Source: JBFWVD01 sp050246915
Lineage (GTDB): Bacteria > Actinomycetota > Acidimicrobiia > Acidimicrobiales > Ilumatobacteraceae
Reading direction: 5' to 3'
NCBI GenBank assembly: GCA_050246915.1
Contig: JBFWVD010000048.1
Span: forward strand, 1-39,296
DNA length: 39,296 nucleotides
Shown: piece after piece, positions 25,233 through 34,900 of the stretch
Position numbering within the stretch: the first letter of the stretch is position 1
Layout of the letters: the number at the start of each line of letters is the position of its first letter
The notes under the pieces: generated by a model
The model's database searches: none
Seen by the model: the letters and a program-made list of their open reading frames with translations, nothing else
Told to the model about the DNA's origin: nothing
Position numbers and translations under genes: made by a program

Positions 25233-25835
25233 ATGAACCTGGCGGGCTGGGACGTACCGACGTGGGTCCTCGATTGGACCGGCTCCACCTTGGTTGTCAT
25301 CTCGCTCGTGTATCTGTTCGGCAAGCGCATCGGGTACTGGCACTTCTCGAACGCGTCCCTGGTCCCCTACTTCGCACTCTTCGTGTCGACTCGGGAGTTC
25401 ATGTTGGCCGGGCTGCAGGCGAGCTACCTGATCTTCGGTATCCATGGCCTCGCCCTCTGGAAGCTCGAACACCGCAGGGACCAGGGCGTCGGCCACTTCA
25501 ATGAACGGGCCTGGTATCACGCCGGTTGGATCCTGAGCCTGATGATCTTCGGGTACACGATCGTCGTCACCGACTTCATCGATGGGTGGACGTGGATGCA
25601 GTTCACGATCGTGTCCCTGTCCCTTCTCGCCAACTGGGCCACCACCCGCAAGTGGACGTGGAGTTGGCCGGTCTGGCTCGTCGTCAACACCATGCAGGCC
25701 GTCTACTTCTGGCATCTGCAGTTGCCCGGTCAATTCCTGTTGCAGTTCGTGCTGTTCGCCATGTCGGTCCATGGATGGCGCCTGTGGCGAAACGCAGACC
25801 GCACTCGTGGGGAGATGGCACATGCCGTTGCATGA
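25233..25835 (+). CDS. pnuC: PnuC-type nicotinamide riboside transporter
   Basis: A 200-aa integral membrane protein, MNLAGWDVPTWVLDWTGSTL, with about seven hydrophobic segments. The C-terminal part has the PnuC pattern: WPVWLVVNTMQAVYFWHLQL, then FLLQFVLFAMSVHGWRLW. PnuC carriers move nicotinamide riboside by facilitated diffusion, driven by phosphorylation inside the cell. The nadR gene encoding that kinase overlaps its 3' end by 14 bp. PnuC proteins are usually slightly longer (about 220-240 aa). Confidence 0.85.
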   Translation: MNLAGWDVPTWVLDWTGSTLVVISLVYLFGKRIGYWHFSNASLVPYFALFVSTREFMLAGLQASYLIFGIHGLALWKLEHRRDQGVGHFNERAWYHAGWILSLMIFGYTIVVTDFIDGWTWMQFTIVSLSLLANWATTRKWTWSWPVWLVVNTMQAVYFWHLQLPGQFLLQFVLFAMSVHGWRLWRNADRTRGEMAHAVA

Positions 25836-26838
25836 CCATGCCCTCGTCGTCGGGAAATTCGCGCCGCTGCATGCGGGCCACCAGGTGCTCATCGACGCGG
25901 CAATGGCCGGCGCGCGGGAGGTGACCGTGGTCGTCTGGTCGAATCCGGACTTTCCCGACATGCCCAATCATGTGCGTGCCGCGTGGGTCCGGGAGCTGTA
26001 CCCGCAGGCTCGCGTGCTTGTCGCCGACGATGGCCCACCGAACGACTCCGACGGCATCGTGCATTGGCGATACGTCGCTGGTCTCCTTGCGGCACATGGT
26101 CTGTCGCCCGACGTCGTGTACGCCAGCGAAGCGTACGGGCCGTCGTTCGCCAAGCATCTCGGCGTCGCTCACATCGAGGTCGACGCCGGACGAGTGCAAC
26201 GACCAGTGTCCGGCACCGACATACGCGCCGACGTGCACGCCCATCGTGACGATCTCCACCCGCGTGTGTACCGCCACTTCGTCGAGAAGGTGGCGTTCCT
26301 CGGTGCCGAGTCCACCGGCAAGTCGACGCTCGCTGAACGCATGGCCAACGAGCTCGGCACCGTGCACGTGAGTGAGTACGGGCGCGTTCACTACGACGAG
26401 CGCGGCGGACAACTCGACCTCGACGACTACGTGATCATCGCTCGCCGTCATCGCGAACTCGAGGACGACGCCGCGCTGCGGGCCAACCGCTACCTCTTCG
26501 TGGACACGAACGCCATCACCACCATGTTCTTCAGCCACTACTACAACCGAGAGAGCCTCCCCGAGCTCCGGGCACTGGCCGATGAATGTCGGAGCCGCTA
26601 TCGGCACGTGATCGTGTGCGACGACGACATCCCATTCGAGCAGGACGGCTGGCGGGACAACGAGGTCTGGCGAGCCCGCATGCACGGCATGGTCCTCCAC
26701 GACCTCGTGGTGAGAGGCATCCCGTACAACGTTGTTCACGGTTCGCTTGACCAGCGGGTCGCACAGGTCAAGGCGATCCTGGAGGGAGAACTGGCCGAGG
26801 AGCGCCCTGCGACTCCGTCGATCGGGCCGGTGCGCTAA
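25822..26838 (+). CDS. nadR: NadR: NMN adenylyltransferase / ribosylnicotinamide kinase
   Basis: A 338-aa bifunctional enzyme. The N-terminal nucleotidyltransferase has GKFAPLHAGHQVLI, with the HxGH motif at residues 17-20, and SGTDIRAD in place of the ISTES-type motif. The C-terminal ribosylnicotinamide kinase has Walker A GAESTGKST at 161-169 and FVDTNAITT, a Walker B-like Asp. It lacks the helix-turn-helix of enterobacterial NadR, so it is an enzyme only. It phosphorylates nicotinamide riboside to NMN and adenylates it to NAD. GGGGAG precedes the ATG at 25822; the start lies inside pnuC, so the two are translationally coupled. Confidence 0.93.
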   Translation: MPLHDHALVVGKFAPLHAGHQVLIDAAMAGAREVTVVVWSNPDFPDMPNHVRAAWVRELYPQARVLVADDGPPNDSDGIVHWRYVAGLLAAHGLSPDVVYASEAYGPSFAKHLGVAHIEVDAGRVQRPVSGTDIRADVHAHRDDLHPRVYRHFVEKVAFLGAESTGKSTLAERMANELGTVHVSEYGRVHYDERGGQLDLDDYVIIARRHRELEDDAALRANRYLFVDTNAITTMFFSHYYNRESLPELRALADECRSRYRHVIVCDDDIPFEQDGWRDNEVWRARMHGMVLHDLVVRGIPYNVVHGSLDQRVAQVKAILEGELAEERPATPSIGPVR

Positions 26839-26855
26839 CTGCGCTACCAGCGCCG

Positions 26856-27731
26856 CTAGACCACAGCTCGGCAAGATGACCCTAGGCATGGGAGTGGCGC
26901 AGAGCCCGGCCGCGAAGAGCACAACCGTCCAAGGTCTAGCGACGTCTTGAATTGCACTCGCTGCGACTCGGTTGGTGCTTGACGTTGCGCTTGCACAAGG
27001 GTCGTCCACGTCCTCGAGTTCGTGAACCGTTCACAAGACACCAGGCCGATGCCGTATCGCGTCGCCACCTCAGCAACGCCCTCGAGTCGAGCTTTCTCGG
27101 CAGCATCGAACATCACCCATCCAAAGTCCGCTCCAGCGCTTTGCTCAAGTGCTTGATGGACGGACCTCAGGTCGAGGCCGCCAAGCCGCTCGACCTCGAC
27201 CGAGTGCACGAGCGGTGGGTCGGACTTGCTCCGCCGACGCAGGGGATGAGTCTGAAAGACGACATCCGGCATCGACCAAACACGGTGGCCCCTACGCGAC
27301 GCCACGACCTCAGCGCACACGAAGCGGAGCTTCTGACTTTCGACCCATACGCGAACAGCACCGACGACTGCGTCATAGGCCGCTGCCTCTGCGTGAGCGC
27401 CGAAGAACTGGACACCACCTCTCACTTTCATGATGGCAAGGTCCTTCTCCCCCATCGCATCTTCGAGCACCCGCTCGAACTTCTCGGCTGACCAGCCGAG
27501 TTCCGTCTGAAGCGTGGCCGGCCTTGCCCGATAGGCGCCACCGCGATCGACCAACGCACGCCGAAGCTTGTCCACATCTCGTTGTCCGCCCACCGCGACC
27601 CGCCCTTCGTCCGGCGAGGAGCCTAGACGGGCCGGCCAGCCCACATGACGGCTCACGACCTGGTCGTAGCCCCCAGCGACGGCTATGTCACAGAGTCCCA
27701 GCACCTTCATGCTGTCGAGGACAAATTGCAA
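26856..27731 (-). CDS. Unrecognised protein with winged helix and possible PD-(D/E)xK-like domain
   Basis: A 291-aa protein from a TTG (ATG at 27710, MKVLGL, is an alternative). Residues ~67-110 (AYRARPATLQTELGWSAEKF, then ERVLEDAMGEKDLAIM) look like a winged helix. Further on, SMPDVVFQ followed by LVHSVEVERLGGLDLRSVHQ and GWVMFDAA, then YGIGLVSC, has the strand-helix order of a restriction-nuclease-like fold, with PD and an E-x-E in place of E-x-K plus a Gln in the next helix. Helix-turn-helix and nuclease-like domains also meet in the AbiEi-like protein at 17594, but I see no close sequence match. The C-terminus is low-complexity (Ser/Cys/Pro). It is convergent with nadR (17 bp) and divergent from the DUF898 gene. 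Function unknown. Confidence 0.65.
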   Translation of the reverse strand: MQFVLDSMKVLGLCDIAVAGGYDQVVSRHVGWPARLGSSPDEGRVAVGGQRDVDKLRRALVDRGGAYRARPATLQTELGWSAEKFERVLEDAMGEKDLAIMKVRGGVQFFGAHAEAAAYDAVVGAVRVWVESQKLRFVCAEVVASRRGHRVWSMPDVVFQTHPLRRRSKSDPPLVHSVEVERLGGLDLRSVHQALEQSAGADFGWVMFDAAEKARLEGVAEVATRYGIGLVSCERFTNSRTWTTLVQAQRQAPTESQRVQFKTSLDLGRLCSSRPGSAPLPCLGSSCRAVV

Positions 27732-27814
27732 AGGTCCCCTGGCAACAAACCCCCGGCAGAGTTACCTTCGGAGGAAGCGACACGCGGCGTCGCTAGGGCA
27801 GAAAGAACGGGCGC

Positions 27815-28228
27815 ATGGGCAAATCGAAGTCATTCAGGTTCGATGGTGGTGCGGGCACCTACCTCGGCACAGCGATCTTGGCGTTCCTCATCACGCTGCT
27901 CACGCTCGGGATCGCCCTCCCGTTCGCCGTCGTTCTGCGCCAACGCTGGCGGGCGAAGCACACGTACATCAACGGCCAGAGACTCGTGTTTGTCGGGACG
28001 GGTCTGAGCCTATTCGGCAACTGGCTCAAGTGGCTGTTGCTCATCATCGTGACACTTGGGGTCTATTCGTTCTGGGTCGTTCCCCGCATCACGAAGTGGA
28101 TCATCGAGAACACCGACTTCGACAGCACATACAGGCCGGTTGGGGTGCAACCACCCAACGCCGTGGCCAGCCTCGCGTCACCACCGTCGCCGTTCGGTCC
28201 ACCGCCGAGCTCCCTGCTCGGCAACTAG
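27815..28228 (+). CDS. DUF898-type small membrane protein
   Basis: A 137-aa protein, MGKSKSFRFDGGAGTYLGTA. Two membrane blocks (AILAFLITLLTLGIALPFAV and WLLLIIVTLGVYSFWVVPRI) each contain the TLGI/TLGVY turn typical of DUF898 (YjgN) proteins, separated by a soluble loop with a GQRLVFVGTG strand. A Pro/Ser-rich tail ends the protein. Function unknown. It is on the same strand as the large operon that begins 39 bp downstream, so it could be its first gene, but it could equally be an unrelated housekeeping gene. Confidence 0.8.
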   Translation: MGKSKSFRFDGGAGTYLGTAILAFLITLLTLGIALPFAVVLRQRWRAKHTYINGQRLVFVGTGLSLFGNWLKWLLLIIVTLGVYSFWVVPRITKWIIENTDFDSTYRPVGVQPPNAVASLASPPSPFGPPPSSLLGN

Positions 28229-28267
28229 GACCAACGTCGCCGATCACTCACCCGGGCCGACACACTC

Positions 28268-31200
28268 ATGTCAACAACTCTCACCCTTGAGCCCCAAGCA
28301 GTTGAACGCGGCATTCGAGCCAAGCTCGAAGTCGTCGAGCTGATCTGTGAGGCGGAGCTGAGCGACGACGAACTACAAGTCGCCGAGAGCCTGTGCCGCA
28401 AGCACTTCACTTTCGGCACTGCAGATCGCCTGGCAAATGCCTATCCGGCGACGCTGTGCGCCTACGTCGCCATCATGGGCGCCGCGCGCTACGACCCTCC
28501 CGCTCTCTGGCCGCAACTCGGTGTCGAAGGGAACTCGAGCCCCGTAGGCCAAGCATTCCTCAAAGCGTTGCGATCACTTGGTCTCGACGACTTTCAGGAC
28601 ATGGTCCGACGAGAGAACGCCCGCGTGTACCTCGCCCCAATTCTCATTCACGGCGGTATCCCGTCGAGTGCGGCACACCGCATCGTCGAGCGCGTCGATG
28701 AAGACCTGCGACGCGGTTTGATCGACGGCGCCGATGAAGTGCGCCGCATCCAACGTGACCCGGACGCCATCAGCAAGCTCACTCGCCCTGTCGTTCGGCT
28801 GTTCAAATACGTACCCGAGTTCGGCGCCGACCTCATCGAGTCGGTGATCGACATTCTCACCGGCGAGGACACGGCGGCCAGCGGACGCCGCCTCCCACAC
28901 CATCTACAAGAAGCCCTGCGCGGCGCCGAATCCCGCAAACAACGCGGGTTGACGCGTCTCAAGCTTCCATTCGTTCAGATCGAGCCTTGGCTGCCGACCG
29001 GACCGGAGATTGTTGTTCCTCCCGGTGCGGGCTCATGGACGGTCACCTTGGGGAACTCGACGTACGTGGTCGGCGAGCGTCTCACCGCCGCATTGCACAA
29101 CGCGCCCCGGGCAACGGCGAGCAGCGGTGGTCGCCTTGTCCGCCTGTGGTCTGACCCCACGGTTCTCTGGTTCACCGAGAACGGCCGACTCGTTAACCCG
29201 GGTGCGCCCCTCCCGACCTACCCGATTGTCCTCATCGAGCACGGCTGGCACATTCACGTCAATGGGCATCAGCCCGAGATCATCGAGGAGGGGCCCGCGC
29301 TAGGTGGCACCTGGCAACGACATCGATTGGTCACGCTCGATCTAAGCCCCGGCGGCTCTATTGAGATTGTCGACCCCGACGGTTCCGCCACGAAGATCAC
29401 GACACCAATCCGCCCGGCAGCTCCAGCGCTGAACGGAGTTGTGGTGCCATGGGTCAGCGGTCCCGGTGGACGTCCCGTATTCCGTACGGCCCCAGAGCTC
29501 ACGATCAATACTGGAGCACCGACTCCAATGGTCTGGTTCAGACCGATCGGTCACGCAACGATCGCCAAACGGCTCCGCCGGGGCGCGCACGGCCGAATCG
29601 ACCTTGCAGGGATCGTGGGCGACGACGCAGTCGCAGGTGACGTCGAGGTACGCGACGCTGCTGGCAAGCGAATCACATTGCCGCTCGCCGTGGTCCCCGG
29701 TATTCGCCTCGATGGACTCCCCGAATTCATGCTGGCCGACGAGTCGTGCGCTGTTCGGCTCACCACAAGGGTGACCACCGCCGATATCACGATCCCCGCG
29801 TTGGTCGAGACACTCACGGTGAGCTCAGTTGCGCCGTTCGATCTAGAGCTTGAGGTCCCCAGAGTCACGTGGACGCTGCGGAGCCAGGCCCCGACGCGCG
29901 TCGCCCCTTCGAGCTCAGTCATTCACATCACGGCGAAGGACTTGGCACGCGACGGCACATACCTGGTGATACGAGGAGCTGGCGCGAACCTGTCGGCCCT
30001 TGTTCTCGAAGCTGATGGCAAGACTCTCCAGCGTGTTGCATTGAGTTCGCGGCTCACAAGCGGTGACAACTCAGCGGTGAGCCTTGCTCCGTTCTCAGAC
30101 ACCCTCACTCACCACTCGAGCGAGCGCCTGTCCCTATTGGTGGAGATCGGCTCAGCGGTCCTTCGAGTGGCAGACACGGGGCAGGGCAGTGCGGGCACCC
30201 TGCCGGTTCCCTCCCACGTTGCGCTCCCTGAGGACCGCGTCAAGGCGCTGGCGCAACGATTCAGCGGCCTCGATGAGGCAAGCCGGGTGGTCGAGTACCT
30301 CGCTCTCCTCGGCGAGCTTTCCCAACGCAGGGCAACAAGGGGCGTCGATGCGGTGATCACCGCTGGTCTCGCGGGAATCAATGGGCTCGAAGAGCTTGCG
30401 AATAGTCAGTGGCAAACACGCGGGATTCGCTACCGGGACTACTCGGGCAAGCTCGAGCAGAACATCCTCAAGTGGCACAAACGCGTGCATCAGCGAGTCC
30501 GCAAGATGCACCAGAGTGACCGAAACAGCTTGGTGCTCTGGACCCTCGGGCGTTGGTTCCCGGGCCAAGACGACCTCGACGGCTGGACCTTTCGGAATGT
30601 CTGGACAGCTGTGCTGGGCGGGCGAACCGACCCGAAGCTCGAGGATCGCTATCCGTGCCTCTTGCTCTACGAGGCGCTCCACATCTGCGGTGGGGGCGCC
30701 GACGAGGCTGGCGTCTTCGCCTCCGCGTTGGATTTCGGCAGAGCCGATCTCATCGAGCTCATCGCTGTGTTGACCGAGGCCGCCCGAACGAACGAGGTGC
30801 GACTGTCTGCACCACCGGTGTTCGTGTCCCCAGACGAGCCAGAGCTCGACGATTCATGGGCGGGTCCCGATCTCGAATCGTCCGAGACGATCAGACCCAC
30901 CGGCCGGGCAGCGTTCGCAGACCCCTCAACAGTTCAGGTTGCTGTCGAAGGTCATCGGTTGATCGTTCACACAGCAGACGCGGCGGCCTCGGCGATTGTT
31001 CGGCTGTGGACCGATGATCGTCACGCGGGCGCCGCTCTGATTGCTCCGATCGTCAATGGTCGCGGCGAACTGGAGATACCGCCGGGTATGCACGGGACAT
31101 TCCTCGTCGAGCCGGTCGGTTCGCCCCTCCCTCTCGCCCCCGGAGGCGCGCTCGCGAGTCTGAACATCGCACCGGATGCTCAACAAAGGCGCTCGCATAG

Positions 31201-31900
31201 TCATGTGGTCACCTCGCTATCCGACCTTTCCAGTGCCAGCGTCGACGTGCTGCTCAACGATTGCCTGACCAATGCACGCAGCGGGAGATACGACCCCCGA
31301 CTCGTCTCCGAGCTCTTCGAGGACGAGACAGCCGCGTTCACCGCGCTAGCTCGGCTCGCGAACGCAAAGAAGACCGCCAGCGAGGACCTCGACGCTCTAG
31401 CGATTTCGCTACTGCCCACGGCGACGATCTTCGGAGGGCTCGCAATCCATGATGGTGGCGCACGCGCTCGCCTGATCCGATCAAGTGGCCTTCTCGGAAT
31501 GCTCGTCCTGCCGCGAGCAGCAAGCCAGTGGCGTGATGTCGGGTTTCCGAACCCGCATCGGTTCGATTCCGGAACGCGGTCGTTCAACGACATTGTCGCA
31601 CTGGCAAAGGTGAAAATCACCGACCTCCGAGCACCACTCGTTCCCAGCTACGACCTTCCCGTTCTAAGGGATCACAGAGTCGCCGGCACTCTGAGCACGA
31701 TCCAGTCCAACGGAGCAACCGAGGCATTCGTATACGCGCTCACCACGACCCTGGCCGCAATTCGCGTCGAACAAGTCTCAGACGAGGCGGTGCGCACATT
31801 GCTCTGGCTTCACCGAGGTTGGGCTGTGGTACCGGCATCTGCGGTGTTGTGCGGATTCGCACTCCATCTCGCACTCGAGGAGAGAGGTCCGTCGCGATGA
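28268..31900 (+). CDS. Very large protein of unknown family, partner of the DUF1998 helicase
   Basis: A 1210-aa protein, MSTTLTLEPQAVERGIRAKL. No nucleotide-binding or nuclease motif is evident. The first ~220 residues are helical (LRSLGLDDFQDMVRRENARV, then YLAPILIHGGIPSSAAHRIV). The middle (~230-640) is rich in short beta strands and turns, as in Ig-like or jelly-roll modules. A helical Trp-rich segment follows near 720-790 (WKHR-like, then LVLWTLGRWFPGQDD). The end is mixed (DLRAPLVPSYDLPVLRDHR). No signal peptide or membrane helix is visible. Its stop overlaps the helicase start (ATGA), so the two products are made together and probably form a complex. Druantia type III also pairs a large protein of unknown fold (DruH) with a DUF1998 helicase; I cannot confirm homology. 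Confidence 0.85.
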   Translation: MSTTLTLEPQAVERGIRAKLEVVELICEAELSDDELQVAESLCRKHFTFGTADRLANAYPATLCAYVAIMGAARYDPPALWPQLGVEGNSSPVGQAFLKALRSLGLDDFQDMVRRENARVYLAPILIHGGIPSSAAHRIVERVDEDLRRGLIDGADEVRRIQRDPDAISKLTRPVVRLFKYVPEFGADLIESVIDILTGEDTAASGRRLPHHLQEALRGAESRKQRGLTRLKLPFVQIEPWLPTGPEIVVPPGAGSWTVTLGNSTYVVGERLTAALHNAPRATASSGGRLVRLWSDPTVLWFTENGRLVNPGAPLPTYPIVLIEHGWHIHVNGHQPEIIEEGPALGGTWQRHRLVTLDLSPGGSIEIVDPDGSATKITTPIRPAAPALNGVVVPWVSGPGGRPVFRTAPELTINTGAPTPMVWFRPIGHATIAKRLRRGAHGRIDLAGIVGDDAVAGDVEVRDAAGKRITLPLAVVPGIRLDGLPEFMLADESCAVRLTTRVTTADITIPALVETLTVSSVAPFDLELEVPRVTWTLRSQAPTRVAPSSSVIHITAKDLARDGTYLVIRGAGANLSALVLEADGKTLQRVALSSRLTSGDNSAVSLAPFSDTLTHHSSERLSLLVEIGSAVLRVADTGQGSAGTLPVPSHVALPEDRVKALAQRFSGLDEASRVVEYLALLGELSQRRATRGVDAVITAGLAGINGLEELANSQWQTRGIRYRDYSGKLEQNILKWHKRVHQRVRKMHQSDRNSLVLWTLGRWFPGQDDLDGWTFRNVWTAVLGGRTDPKLEDRYPCLLLYEALHICGGGADEAGVFASALDFGRADLIELIAVLTEAARTNEVRLSAPPVFVSPDEPELDDSWAGPDLESSETIRPTGRAAFADPSTVQVAVEGHRLIVHTADAAASAIVRLWTDDRHAGAALIAPIVNGRGELEIPPGMHGTFLVEPVGSPLPLAPGGALASLNIAPDAQQRRSHSHVVTSLSDLSSASVDVLLNDCLTNARSGRYDPRLVSELFEDETAAFTALARLANAKKTASEDLDALAISLLPTATIFGGLAIHDGGARARLIRSSGLLGMLVLPRAASQWRDVGFPNPHRFDSGTRSFNDIVALAKVKITDLRAPLVPSYDLPVLRDHRVAGTLSTIQSNGATEAFVYALTTTLAAIRVEQVSDEAVRTLLWLHRGWAVVPASAVLCGFALHLALEERGPSR

Positions 31901-34900
31901 GCCGGCTTGACCCGATAGCTACGTCAAACAAAATTGCCGAGGACTACCGGTCGTACTTGTTGACGAGCTTCAACTTCGCCGATCCGCTGCTGCGTTCCGA
32001 ACTCGAAGCCTCACTTGCAGACGGACGCACGCTCAAGCGCGGGCCGTTCGTGCAGGCCTCGCCGCCGTATGTTCCTGGCCGCACGGTCCGCGACCTCGCC
32101 GACGACGACACACTCCATCCGAGTCTCGCCACCGAACTCGGCGACGTACTCCCCGCCCGGCGCCCGCTACATCGACACCAAGAGGTAGCGATCAGCCGCA
32201 TCCAGAGCGGCCGAAACGCCATCATCGCAACCGGTACCGGCAGTGGAAAGACCGAGTGCTACCTATTGCCGATCGTCGACCGACTCCTGCGCGAGCGCGA
32301 CGAGGGAACGCTTGGCAATCCCGGGGTACGCGCGCTTCTGCTGTATCCAATGAACGCGCTCGCCAACGACCAGCTCAAGCGAATCCGTGACCTGCTCGAG
32401 CCCTTCCCCGAGATCACCTTCGGCCGCTACGTCGGGGAGACCGGCTACACGCGGTCCGAAGCGGAGGTCACCTATCAGCAGAAGTTCCGTCGCAAGCCCC
32501 CAGCGAATGAGCTGATCGATCGCGCCGCCATCCAGGCCCGGCCACCACACATCCTGCTGACCAACTACGCCATGCTCGAATACCTGCTGCTGCGACCGCG
32601 GGACAGCTCGATCTTCGATGGGCCCACAGGAAGGCATTGGTCATTCGTCGTGCTCGACGAAGTTCATGTCTACGACGGCGCACGGGGCTCCGAGATGGCG
32701 ATGCTGCTTCGACGAGTGCGAGACCGCGTCCATCAGAGCGAACAGGACAAGATTCGCTGCATCGCCACATCGGCAACCCTCGGCGGAGGAGCGAAGGACT
32801 CAGGCCAGGTCGCCGACTTCGCCGCGAATCTCTTCGGAGAGAAGTTCGAGGCTGAAGACGTAGTGCTTCCCGATCGGCTTTCGCTTCTTCAGCCGGCCGC
32901 CGACGAATGGGCGATCACCGAGTCACAGCTCAATGCGCTGCATGCCGCCTGGCTCGCCGGTCGGCCGCACTCCGAGCTCATTGCCGCATCAGGAAGGCCC
33001 ACCGCCACCGCGGCGAACGTGCCCATTGCGCTGTGGGCCCTGCTCCACAACGAACAACACGTCCGAGAGCTCCAGACTGAACTCGAAGCTGGCACACGAC
33101 CTCTCGAAGAGCTTGCGCCGGTTCTCGATGGGTGTGCTCAGCCGGAGATCGCGCTCACGAAGCTCATCGACCTGTGCATAGCGGCGAGGCGCGACGAGCA
33201 GTCAGCCGCGCTTCTTCCTGCCCGCTATCACCTGTTCGTCCGCGCCTCCGAAGGTGCCTTCGTCTGTTGGGCACCGGATCATCCAACGGATCAGCGCCGC
33301 ACATTCTCGGACCGCCACAAGACGTGCCCGCACTGCGAGGCCGTCGGCCGTAGTCGCCGTGTCTTCGAAGTCGGAGCATGCCGGCACTGTGGCGCGGACT
33401 ACCTCGTCGGCGCTGAGAGCGGCGGGGTCTTCGAGAACGCCAACGGTGACGATGCTCTCGTGTACCTCCTCCGCGAGGCTGCATCAGGAAGCGACGCCGA
33501 CTACGACGAGGACGAGGAGGCCGCTGACGGTGACGCCGGTGGGTCCACCAGGCAGTCGAGCCACGCGCTCTGCTTGGGTTGTGGGTCATTGAGCACAACC
33601 GGCGGCGCCTGCACATGCGGTGGCCCGAAGCTCAACGTGACACAACTCGCCGGGGAGCGGGGGACGAGACCAAAGGTCTGTGCCGCATGCGCCAAACGCA
33701 GCAACGGTGAGGTGATCTCGCGCTTCCTCCCTGGCTCTGATGGCCCCGTGGCTGTGCTGGCTTCGTCGCTGTATCAGGCCCTACCGCCCGTAACCGAGAG
33801 CGAGAAGCTCAGCGCCGATGGGCGGAAGCTGTTGATGTTCGCGGACAGTCGCCAGGACGCCGCCTTCTTTGCCCCCTACTTGCGGCGTACCTACAACCGC
33901 CTCGCTGAGCGCCGTTTGCTGTGGAGCATCGTCGCTGCGGACCCAGAGCCCTACGCCATGGACGACCTTGTGGCACCCCTGCTCCGAGCCGCGCAACGTG
34001 CGGGGCACATTGGCTCGGTCGACGGTCGGAGCGCCCGGAATACGGCCCGGATGTGGATCCTGGCCGAGATCCTGGCGACGGATCGTCGTCAAAGCCTGGA
34101 CGGGGTCGGCCTCGTGGAACTCGCAGCACCGTTGCCGGCGGCCTTCGTGCCCCCGACTGCTCTCACCAACTTGGGGTTCAACGACGACGAGGCGCTGGAT
34201 CTCGTTCGGGTGCTTCTCGACAGCATCCGACAGGCGGCATCGGTCGAGCTCCCAGATGAGATCGACATCACGAACCAGCACTTCTCGCCTCGGAACACAA
34301 CGACGTTCCTGCGCTGCAATCAGAGCGAACCCAGGGTTCTCGCCTGGCTCCCGGGCAAGGGGTCGAACCGCCGAGTCGACTACCTCCGCAAGGTCTTCGA
34401 TCGCCGCGGCATCGAGGCCGACCCCGTCCCGGTACTGCTGCAGCTGTGGGAGGACATGACCGTCCCGGGTGGTCCCCTCGCGTCAGTGCTGCGGCCTCAG
34501 ACACTCAAGGGCAAGGGCACGGTGTTTGCTCTCGACCCGGCGCGCATCACCTTTCAGCGAAACGACGCTCAACACCTCCCGTACCGCTGCCGCAAGTGTC
34601 GACAAGTCTGGTGGCGGTCGGTTTCAGGCACCTGTCCGACGTTTCGATGCACAGGAGACCTCGAGCAGTTCACCGCCGAGCATGATCATCACTACCGCTC
34701 GATGTACTCGACGATGGATCCGTTCCCGCTTGCGGTCGAGGAACACACTGGTCAGCTCTCCAACGATCGGGCAAGCACGCTTCAAGAGCAGTTCGTGCGT
34801 GGCGAGGTAAATGCACTCAGCTGCTCAACGACGTTCGAATTGGGCGTCGACCTCGGCGAGGTTCAGGCCGTGCTGATGCGCAACATGCCCCGCGGCCCAG

